64,000 nt of DNA, from assembly GCF_009749385.1 (NCBI RefSeq), contig NZ_WBIN01000001.1:248001-312000 (forward strand). Reading direction: 5' to 3'. Origin of the DNA: Agromyces allii. Lineage in GTDB: Bacteria > Actinomycetota > Actinomycetes > Actinomycetales > Microbacteriaceae. Positions 29,543 to 36,445 of the stretch are shown here, in pieces. The notes under the pieces are model-generated. The model searched no databases. It was not told the origin of the DNA and worked only from the letters and a program-made list of their open reading frames with translations. Each line of letters begins with the position of its first letter. Positions within the stretch are counted from its first letter, which is position 1. A program made the position numbers and the translations under genes.

Positions 29543-30711
29543 TCTACCTCGACCACGCCGCGACGACCCCGGTGCGCCGCGAGGCGATCGAGGCGATGTG
29601 GCCGTACCTCACGGGCTCGTTCGGCAACCCCTCGAGCCGCCACGAGCTCGGCGAGGAGGCGGCCCGTGCGCTCGCGTGGGCGCGCTCCGAGGTGGCCGCG
29701 GTGATCGGATGCCGCCCTGGCGAGGTCGTGTTCACGAGCGGCGGCACCGAGGCCGACAACCTCGCGATCAAGGGCATGTCGCTCGCCCGACCGCGCGGAC
29801 GCCACCTCGTGATCTCCCCGATCGAGCACGAGGCCGTGCTCGAGTCGGCCGCGTACCTGGTGCGTCACCACGGCTTCACGGTGACCGAGGTCGCCGTCGA
29901 CCGCGGCGGGCTCGTGCATCCGTCGGCGCTCGCGTCGGCGATCAGACCCGATACCTCGCTCGTCTCCGTGCAGCTCGTGAACAACGAGATCGGCGCGATC
30001 CAGCCGATCGCCGAGCTCGCGGCCGTCGCGCACGAGGCCGGCGCACTCATGCACACCGATGCCGTGCAGGCCGCCGGGCACCTCGACCTGCGCCTCGACG
30101 GGCCGGGCGGCGCCGGCAGCCCGGGCGGGCTGGGCGTCGATGCGCTCTCGCTCGCCGGCCACAAGGTCGGCGCCCCGAAGGGCACGGGCGTGCTCGTCGC
30201 GCGCGGTCGCGTCGCGCTCGAACCCGTGCTGCACGGCGGCGGTCAGGAGCGCGGGCGTCGCTCCGGCACCGAGAACGTGGCCGGGGCGGTCGCCTTCGCC
30301 ACGGCGCTGCGCCTCGCCGAGTCCGAGCGGGCGGATGCCACGGCGCAGGCCGCGCGCCAGGGGCTCGAGTTGCGGGCGCGCATCCTCGCGGGAGTCGAGG
30401 GGGCGCAGCTCACGGGCGACGCCGACCGTCGCCTGCCCGGGACCGTCTCGTTCGTCTTCCCCGGCACGAGCGGTGAGGCCGTGCTGCTCGAGCTCGACCG
30501 GCTCGGCGTGACGTGCTCGAGCGGCTCGGCGTGCGCGGCCGGCAGCAGCGACCCCTCGCACGTGCTCACGGCCGTCGGCATCCCGGCCGACCTCGCACTC
30601 ACCGCCGTTCGCTTCACGCTCGGCCCGACGACGACCGACGAGGAGATCGCGGATGCCGCTGCGGCCGTCATCCGCGCGGTGTCGGCCGTGCGCGGTATCG
30701 TCGGAGCATGA
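29539..30711 (+). CDS. Cysteine desulfurase (NifS/IscS type) of the NAD operon
   Basis: PLP enzyme taking sulfur from cysteine. The 390-aa protein begins MIYLDHAATTPVRREA. The PLP lysine is K209 in SLAGHKVGAPKG; the active cysteine is C332 in SSGSACAAGSS, with a second cysteine at 326. The ATG overlaps the nadC stop (ATGA), so it belongs to the NAD operon. From context its likely job is to supply sulfur for the oxygen-sensitive [4Fe-4S] cluster of NadA, as with the NifS-like gene in the Bacillus nad locus. A general role in tRNA thiolation is also possible. Confidence 0.93.
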   Translation: MIYLDHAATTPVRREAIEAMWPYLTGSFGNPSSRHELGEEAARALAWARSEVAAVIGCRPGEVVFTSGGTEADNLAIKGMSLARPRGRHLVISPIEHEAVLESAAYLVRHHGFTVTEVAVDRGGLVHPSALASAIRPDTSLVSVQLVNNEIGAIQPIAELAAVAHEAGALMHTDAVQAAGHLDLRLDGPGGAGSPGGLGVDALSLAGHKVGAPKGTGVLVARGRVALEPVLHGGGQERGRRSGTENVAGAVAFATALRLAESERADATAQAARQGLELRARILAGVEGAQLTGDADRRLPGTVSFVFPGTSGEAVLLELDRLGVTCSSGSACAAGSSDPSHVLTAVGIPADLALTAVRFTLGPTTTDEEIADAAAAVIRAVSAVRGIVGA

Positions 30712-30878
30712 CCGACGCAAACGCTCCAGAGAACGACGCCGTCGAGGCTGCCGAGGCCGCGGCGGCGAACCCCGAGCTCGAAGAGCGACTGCGCTCCGAG
30801 CTCGCGCCCGAAGAGTCGATGTTCAAGGACTGGCTCCCCCGTCCGACCCCGATCGACGGGCCCGCTCCCGCTCCCTGA
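30708..30878 (+). CDS. Small acidic protein, 56 aa, last gene of the NAD operon
   Basis: Begins MTDANAPENDAVEAAE, has an acidic helical middle (NPELEERLRSELAPEE) and ends MFKDWLPRPTPIDGPAPAP. No family was recognised. The ATG overlaps the desulfurase stop (ATGA). TATCGT exactly six bases before this ATG could also give a separate leaderless transcript. Overlap and codon pattern make it likely real; a link to NAD or cysteine desulfurase activity is only positional. Confidence 0.65.
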   Translation: MTDANAPENDAVEAAEAAAANPELEERLRSELAPEESMFKDWLPRPTPIDGPAPAP

Positions 30879-31045
30879 GCGCCCTCGCACACGCCGATTC
30901 CATACGTTGCAATTCATCGTGCGGATCGGGAATAGCCCGGTGCCCCGCTCGGGTTGTCCCTGTGGTCGGTGACTTCCGTCACAGCTGACGAACCTTCTTG
31001 CGCGCCGCTGCGCGACGTCCACTTTCTGCCGATTGGATCCGCTCC

Positions 31046-32557
31046 GTGACCGAACGCGCCCTTCCAGAGGTCTCCACCACCGATTCCGGCCCTGTCGCCT
31101 CGACGGACCAGCACCACACCGACGCCGAGGCGCTGCACGGCGCCCGCAACTCCCGGGTGATCTGGCTGCTGCTGGCCGCAGCCTTCGTCGTGATCCTCAA
31201 CGAGACGATCATGGGCGTGGCGATCCCGCACCTCGTCACCGATCTCGGCATCACGATCTCCGAGGCGCAGTGGCTCACCACCGCGTTCATGCTCACGATG
31301 GCCGTCGTCATCCCGATCACCGGGTTCCTTCTGCAGCGGTTCTCGACGCGGGCCGTCTTCATCGCCGCGATGGGCCTGTTCTCGACCGGCACGCTCATCT
31401 CGGCCCTCGCACCGGGCTTCGAGATGCTGCTCGGCGGTCGCGTGGTGCAGGCAACCGGCACCGCGATCATGATGCCGCTGCTCATGACCACCCTCATGGA
31501 GCTCGTGGCGCCCTCCGACCGCGGCCGCTTCATGGGCCGCGTGTCGACCGTGATCTCGGTGGCCCCGGCCATCGGGCCCACGATCTCGGGCCTGATCCTC
31601 AGCTTCCTGTCGTGGCGCTTCATGTTCTGGCTCGTGCTGCCGATCGCCGTGGTCATGCTGATCATCGGCATCCGGCGCGTCGAGAACGTCAACACGCCCA
31701 AGCGCCTCCCGCTCGACGTGTTCTCGGTCGTGCTCTCGGCGATCGGCTTCGGCGGGCTCGTCTACGGGCTCAGCCTCATCGGCGGCGAGGCCGCCGGCAC
31801 GGCGACGCCCGCGCAGATGTGGATCTCGCTCGGCGCCGGCGCCCTCGGCATCCTCGCGTTCGTCGTCCGGCAGCTGCTGCTGCAGCGTCGCGACCGCGCC
31901 CTGCTCGACCTGCGTCCGTTCAAGTCCGGCAACTTCGCCGTCTCGATCGCGCTCATGACCGTCATGATGGCGGCGCTGTTCGGCACGATCATCCTGCTGC
32001 CGATCTACCTCCAGAACGTGCTGCACCTCGAGCCGATCATGACGGGCCTGCTGCTCCTGCCCGGCGGTCTCGTCATGGGCCTGCTCGGGCCCACCGTCGG
32101 CCGCCTCTACGACCGCTTCGGACCGCGACCGCTGCTCGTGCCCGGCAGCATCGTCGTGAGCGGCGTGCTCTGGGGGCTCACGCTCGTGTCGGAGCAGACC
32201 TCGCCGTGGTTGCTGCTGCTCGCGCACGTCGTGCTCTCGGCGGGGCTCGCGTTCATGTTCACCCCGCTCTTCACGACCGCACTCGGTTCGGTCGAACCGC
32301 GCTTCTACTCGCACGGCTCGGCGATCGTCGGCACCGTGCAGCAGGTCGGCGGCGCGGCGGGCACGGCGCTGTTCATCACCGTCATGGCCGCCGCGAGCGC
32401 CGCCGCGGCGCCCACCGCGAGCTCGGCCGAGGCGGCCCAGGCCGCCGGCATCCACACGGCATTCCTCGTGGGGGCGATCCTGTCGCTCTTCGCGATCGTC
32501 GGCAGCGCCTTCGTGCGGCGGCCGGCCGACAGCGGGGGCGAGTTCATCGCGCACTGA
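31046..32557 (+). CDS. MFS multidrug efflux transporter, DHA2 (14-TM) type
   Basis: A 503-aa inner-membrane drug:H+ antiporter. About 14 hydrophobic segments are visible. The loop 2-3 region contains TTAFMLTMAVVIPITGFL, and the DHA2-typical segment GRVVQATGTAIMMPLLMTT is intact. GTG 31046 gives a soluble ~35-residue N-terminus; TTG 30998 is an alternative. A -35/-10 pair TTGCAA...GAATAG in the 167-base upstream gap is a possible promoter. No regulator gene is adjacent, and the substrate is unknown. Confidence 0.9.
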   Translation: MTERALPEVSTTDSGPVASTDQHHTDAEALHGARNSRVIWLLLAAAFVVILNETIMGVAIPHLVTDLGITISEAQWLTTAFMLTMAVVIPITGFLLQRFSTRAVFIAAMGLFSTGTLISALAPGFEMLLGGRVVQATGTAIMMPLLMTTLMELVAPSDRGRFMGRVSTVISVAPAIGPTISGLILSFLSWRFMFWLVLPIAVVMLIIGIRRVENVNTPKRLPLDVFSVVLSAIGFGGLVYGLSLIGGEAAGTATPAQMWISLGAGALGILAFVVRQLLLQRRDRALLDLRPFKSGNFAVSIALMTVMMAALFGTIILLPIYLQNVLHLEPIMTGLLLLPGGLVMGLLGPTVGRLYDRFGPRPLLVPGSIVVSGVLWGLTLVSEQTSPWLLLLAHVVLSAGLAFMFTPLFTTALGSVEPRFYSHGSAIVGTVQQVGGAAGTALFITVMAAASAAAAPTASSAEAAQAAGIHTAFLVGAILSLFAIVGSAFVRRPADSGGEFIAH

Positions 32558-32573
32558 TCAGGTGCTCCGCACC

Positions 32574-32629
32574 TGAGAACCAACCGGCCCGCCCGGCGCA
32601 GCAGCGCCGGGCGGGCCGGTTGGTTCTCA
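32574..32629. terminator. 26-bp perfect hairpin, bidirectional terminator
   Basis: Arms 32574-32599 and 32604-32629 are perfectly complementary with an AGCA loop, in the gap between the convergent MFS and VWA genes. The longest perfect stem in the window. Confidence 0.9.
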
Positions 32630-32663
32630 TCCAGGTCGCGGTTCGATGCGCGACGGGCGATGT

Positions 32664-34499
32664 TCAGCCGCAGTCGGGGCGGCAGCTGCGCTGCGAGAGC
32701 GCATCGACGAGCACGATGCCGAGGTCTTCGGGCTTGGAGGCGGAGTAGGCGCCGCCCTTCGTGACCTTGGCGATCTTCTGCATGGCCTCGAGGTCGGTGT
32801 CGGGACCGAAGCCGATCATGATCACCGGCACGGGCTGCGAGCCCTCCTCGCCCTTCGCCAGCTCGGAGATGAGCGTGTCGAGGTCGATGCCGTTCTCGTC
32901 CTCGTTCTTGCCGTCGGTGATGAGCAGCACGGCGTTGACCTTCTCGGGGTCGTAGCCCTCGCGCACCCGGCCCACGGCGGCGAGCACGGTGTCGTAGAGG
33001 CCGGTCGCCCCGCCGAGGCGGCCGGGAAGGGACTGGATGATGCCCGCGATCTGCTGCGTGTGCGCCGCATCGCCGAGCGGCGCGATCGCGGCGAGCTCCT
33101 CGTAGTCGAGGTCGCCGTTGCGCATCGTCGAGAACGCCCACACGCCGAGGTCGACCTCGCCCGAGAACTTCGAGACCGCGTTCATGGCCGCCTGCTGGAA
33201 GATGTCGATGCGACGCAGGCCGTTCTCTGCGGGCTCCTCCATGGAACCGGAGACGTCGATGACGGAGAGGTAGCGGGCACGAAGCGACAGCACGCCCCAC
33301 GTGCGGAGCAGCGTGAGCGCGGTGGCCGAGTCGACGGGCAGCACCTGAGCCGCGGGGCCCTCGGGCGCGATGCCGAGCGTGTCGATCTTGCCGGCTCCGA
33401 GCGCCGTGCGGAATCCGGCAGCGGTGAGGCGGTCGTACGAGGCGGTCGCGGCCTTCTCGAAGGCGGCGAGCAGGCGCCCCCGTTCGGTGAGCGCCCGCGT
33501 GACATCGGAGGCGCCGGCTTCGGCGCTCCCGGTCGACGCGGAGACGGTCTGCACCCGTGCCGTCGACCCGTCGGAGACGGAGGTCTCGGCGCTGGGCTCG
33601 GCGGAATCGCCGCCGGCCTCGCCCTCGGCTGCGAGCGCGGCCTCGTCGGCGGCATCGCCGACGCGGACGAGCGGGTAGTCGAGCATCAGCGTGCCGTCGG
33701 TGGGGTACCCCGCCGTGAGCGTCTCACTCGGCTCGTCGCCGTTGTACTCGGCGACCTGCGCCTCGCTCGTGAGCACCACGCTCGGCTGCGCCGCCGAGGA
33801 GAGGGCTCCGAACGCCGCGCTCGTCGACGCGGGAATCGACTTTCCGAGCGCGATCATGGCCGCGGCCAGCGGGCGGGGGTCGTCGGCCGGCGCGTGGGCG
33901 CCGAGCCCGACGAGGCTCGTGAGGCTCGCCGCCGAGGCCTCGGGGTCGGGCAGGATCGCCGGCAGCGACCCGTCGAGCACGCGGGCCCAGGTCAGCGGTT
34001 CGCCGGCGATCTCGGTCGCGTCGGACGAGGCGGCGGCGAACACGACGGGCGTGACCGCGATCGTCTGGCCCACGCGCGCATTCGGGGTGGCCCGTCCGAG
34101 CGACGTGGCCGTGGCCGCGGCCCGGTCGACCCACACCGACGACTGCGGCACCCAGGCATCGACGTCGAGGCCGCCCGAGGCGAGCACCGCGGAGGTGTCG
34201 GCGGACTCCTGCGAGGTGATCTGGGTGCTGACGCAGCCGTCGTTGGCCGCATCGAAGTCGGCCGCGATGTCGGAGAGCACCGGCGCGATCGTCGTGTCGG
34301 CGACGATGCGCAGCTCTTCGACGCTCTCGCACGCCGACCCGGCTGCGGCCTGGTTCGGGTCGAGATGGCCGCCGATCCAGAGGTAGACGCCGGACGCGAC
34401 GACGCCGATGACGACGACTGCGGCGATGACGGACAGGTAGAGACCGCGTCTCGACTTCTTCGTCGTCGATGCGGTGACGCTGTGACGCCCCACGGACAC
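32664..34499 (-). CDS. Membrane-anchored substrate-binding/VWA domain protein
   Basis: A 611-aa protein with a basic cytoplasmic N-terminus, one TM (about 21-43), then an extracellular periplasmic-binding-like part (about 60-350, starting ELRIVADTTIAPVLSDIAAD). A C-terminal von Willebrand A domain (about 395-605) carries an intact MIDAS motif DVSGSM plus the downstream LLITDGKNED. Such fusions are known in actinobacteria but their role is not settled; metal-dependent binding of a surface ligand is the plain reading. Start GTG 34499 (a second in-frame GTG is two codons on). It is transcribed alone. Confidence 0.85.
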   Translation of the reverse strand: MSVGRHSVTASTTKKSRRGLYLSVIAAVVVIGVVASGVYLWIGGHLDPNQAAAGSACESVEELRIVADTTIAPVLSDIAADFDAANDGCVSTQITSQESADTSAVLASGGLDVDAWVPQSSVWVDRAAATATSLGRATPNARVGQTIAVTPVVFAAASSDATEIAGEPLTWARVLDGSLPAILPDPEASAASLTSLVGLGAHAPADDPRPLAAAMIALGKSIPASTSAAFGALSSAAQPSVVLTSEAQVAEYNGDEPSETLTAGYPTDGTLMLDYPLVRVGDAADEAALAAEGEAGGDSAEPSAETSVSDGSTARVQTVSASTGSAEAGASDVTRALTERGRLLAAFEKAATASYDRLTAAGFRTALGAGKIDTLGIAPEGPAAQVLPVDSATALTLLRTWGVLSLRARYLSVIDVSGSMEEPAENGLRRIDIFQQAAMNAVSKFSGEVDLGVWAFSTMRNGDLDYEELAAIAPLGDAAHTQQIAGIIQSLPGRLGGATGLYDTVLAAVGRVREGYDPEKVNAVLLITDGKNEDENGIDLDTLISELAKGEEGSQPVPVIMIGFGPDTDLEAMQKIAKVTKGGAYSASKPEDLGIVLVDALSQRSCRPDCG

Positions 34500-34702
34500 T
34501 CCAAGCCCGACGGCAGCAAGGGCACCGTCGCATCCTTCGATTCGGGTTCCCCCCGGGTAAAGGGGGAAGGATTTGGTTCAGTGTAGGTGACGCACCGCCT
34601 GAGACGAAAAATACTCGTCTTCACAGTGCGTGATCGCCGGCGTCGCCGGTGCGCGCTTGACGCCCCCGCCCCGCGGGAGTAGGCCGGTCGGCAGGTGCCG
34701 TG

Positions 34703-35371
34703 ATGATGCAACGAGTGTTCGAGGACCGCCGCGACGCGGGTCGCCGCCTGGCGATCCTGCTCCGCGAGCGCGGGCAGGACGACGGGCAGGGCGAGTGGTC
34801 GCGGCCGGTGGTGCTCGGGCTTCCGCGCGGCGGGGTGCCGGTCGCGGCCGAGGTCGCCGACGCCCTCGCGGCACCGCTCGACGTGCTCGTCGTGCGCAAG
34901 CTCGGGCTCCCCCACCGCGAGGAGGTGGCCATGGGTGCGATCGGCGAGCAGGGAGCGCGCGTGCTGAACGACGACGTGATCGCGCTCGGCGGCGTCGACG
35001 CCCGCACGCTCGCGGCGGTCGAACGGCACGAGCGCGCGGAGCTCGAGGCTCGCGTGCGCCGGTTCCGCGGCGACGCCCCGCCGATCGAGCTCGCGGGGCG
35101 CACGGCGATCGTGGTCGACGACGGGGTGGCGACGGGCGCGACCGCCCGGGTCGCATGCCTCGTCGCGCGGGCGCGGGCCGCGTCATCCGTCGTGCTCGCT
35201 GTGCCGGTGTCCGCCCCCGACGCGGCCGTCGACCTCGTGGCCGCACCCGAGATCGACGAGCTCGTGTGCCTCGCGACGCCCGCCGGCTTCATGGCCGTCG
35301 GGCAGTACTACCTCGACTTCACGCAGACGACGGATGCCGAGGTGCAGGCGCTGCTCGCCGCGAACCGCTGA
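34703..35371 (+). CDS. Phosphoribosyltransferase-family protein
   Basis: A 222-aa type I PRTase-fold protein. The PRPP loop is AIVVDDGVATGATAR (about 137-151), and the N-terminal PVVLGLPRGGVPVAAEVA plus VVRKLGLPHREEVAMGAI match the stand-alone PRTases whose substrate is unknown. The start is one of three stacked codons (GTG 34700, ATG 34703, ATG 34706); AGGTG fits 34703 best. Its 3' end overlaps the PrmC-like gene on the opposite strand by 53 bp. The 200-base gap upstream holds a TTCCCCC/GGGGGAA inverted repeat (34547-34568) and the promoters of both divergent genes. Confidence 0.85.
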   Translation: MMQRVFEDRRDAGRRLAILLRERGQDDGQGEWSRPVVLGLPRGGVPVAAEVADALAAPLDVLVVRKLGLPHREEVAMGAIGEQGARVLNDDVIALGGVDARTLAAVERHERAELEARVRRFRGDAPPIELAGRTAIVVDDGVATGATARVACLVARARAASSVVLAVPVSAPDAAVDLVAAPEIDELVCLATPAGFMAVGQYYLDFTQTTDAEVQALLAANR

Positions 35372-36230
35372 CACGGGTGCCGACGACGATCGTGCCGCCG
35401 CGTTCGTCGTCGCGCACGATCCCGGCCTGGAGCCCGCCCGCCTCGACGAGCGCCGCCGTGGCCGCGGCCTGCTGCCGACTGGTCTCGATGAGCAGTCGGC
35501 CGCCCGGCGCGAGCCATTCGAGGGCGGATGCCGCGACCCACCGGTGCACGTCGAGGCCGTCGGCCCCGCCGTCGAGTGCGACGAGCGCCTCGTGGTCGCG
35601 CGCCTCGGGCGGCATCATGGCGATCTCGTCGGTGGGCACGTAGGGCGCGTTCACGGCGAGCACGTCGACCCGTCCGCGGAGGTCGGTCGGCAGCGGCGCG
35701 AAGAGGTCGCCCTCGACGACGCGCGCGCCGCGCGGCTCGAGGTTGCGGCGGGCGGCTCGGACGGCCGCCGGATCGAGGTCGGCCGCGACGAGCTCGACCG
35801 GCCCCGCGGCATCCGCGATCACGGCTCCGATCGCCCCCGCGCCGCAGCAGAGGTCGACGACGACGGGCACCCGGCCGGATGCCGCGACCGCCGTCGCGAG
35901 GCCCGACGCCGACTCGGCGAGCAGCTCGGTGCGGCGCCGCGGCACGAACACGCCCGGTTCGAGCAGGATGCGGAGTCCGCCGAACTCCGCCCAGCCCAGC
36001 AGTTGCTCGAGCGGATCGCCGGCCACGCGCCGCGCGACCAGTCGCTCGAGCTCGGCCGCGGCATCCGGGGCACGGTCGCCCGCGCCGGCGCCCGCGCCGG
36101 CACCGAACCGCTCGGCGACCGCGGCTTCGAGCAGCGCCGCCTCGTCCTCGGCGAACACGCAGCCCGCGGCGCGCAGGCGTGCGACGAGCGCGGGGTCGGG
36201 CTCGGGTGCAGGCACAGCGGCATCGATCAC
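35319..36230 (-). CDS. PrmC-like protein N5-glutamine methyltransferase
   Basis: A 303-aa SAM-dependent methyltransferase of the PrmC-related actinobacterial group with unknown substrate. Motif I is VVDLCCGAGAIGA, the acidic motif II is VAADLD, and the glutamine-binding motif reads NAPYVP where classical PrmC has NPPY. An N-terminal helical domain (to about 100) carries a (GA)n stretch. The altered motif argues against release-factor methylation as its sole job. Start ATG 36230. The C-terminal tail is encoded opposite the end of the PRTase gene. Confidence 0.85.
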   Translation of the reverse strand: MIDAAVPAPEPDPALVARLRAAGCVFAEDEAALLEAAVAERFGAGAGAGAGDRAPDAAAELERLVARRVAGDPLEQLLGWAEFGGLRILLEPGVFVPRRRTELLAESASGLATAVAASGRVPVVVDLCCGAGAIGAVIADAAGPVELVAADLDPAAVRAARRNLEPRGARVVEGDLFAPLPTDLRGRVDVLAVNAPYVPTDEIAMMPPEARDHEALVALDGGADGLDVHRWVAASALEWLAPGGRLLIETSRQQAAATAALVEAGGLQAGIVRDDERGGTIVVGTRVSGSRRAAPAPRHPSSA

Positions 36231-36293
36231 CCGGGAATGCTAGCCCCGGGCGCCGTGTGACGCACCGAGGATGCACGCGTCGCGCGGATGCCC

Positions 36294-36299
36294 TAACAT
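36294..36299 (+). promoter_or_regulatory. -10 box of the trp leader
   Basis: TAACAT seven bases before the leader-peptide ATG at 36307, so the leader mRNA would start at or within a base or two of the ATG. Confidence 0.6.
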
Positions 36300-36306
36300 C
36301 GAGCCC

Positions 36307-36345
36307 ATGACCACGTCGACCTGCAGCTGGTGGCCCGCCTCCTAG
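36307..36345 (+). CDS. trpL: Tryptophan leader peptide
   Basis: Twelve codons reading MTTSTCSWWPAS then TAG. Two adjacent Trp codons (36328-36333) just before a hairpin region and a fused anthranilate synthase gene are the hallmark of a ribosome-mediated attenuator. It has no Shine-Dalgarno and appears leaderless. Streptomyces has a comparable Trp-rich leader before its own anthranilate synthase gene. Confidence 0.85.
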   Translation: MTTSTCSWWPAS

Positions 36346-36392
36346 GCGGACTCCACGTTTCGACGTACGACGACCGCCCGAGGGCGGTCGTT
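36335..36392 (+). promoter_or_regulatory. Trp attenuator (alternative hairpins and terminator)
   Basis: Segment 1 CCGCC (36335-36339), directly after the Trp codons, can pair with segment 2 GGCGG (36345-36349). The terminator is a 10-bp stem, arms 36370-36379 and 36382-36391, followed by TT. Segment 2 can instead pair with CCGCC (36374-36378) inside the terminator's 5' arm. A ribosome stalled at the Trp codons would cover segment 1 and free segment 2 to break the terminator. The pairings are read directly; the mechanism is inferred. Confidence 0.75.
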
Positions 36393-36445
36393 TCGCGTTC
36401 TGCGGAAGGTTCCGGCCCGAGGGCCAGAAGACCACCGGAGACCTC

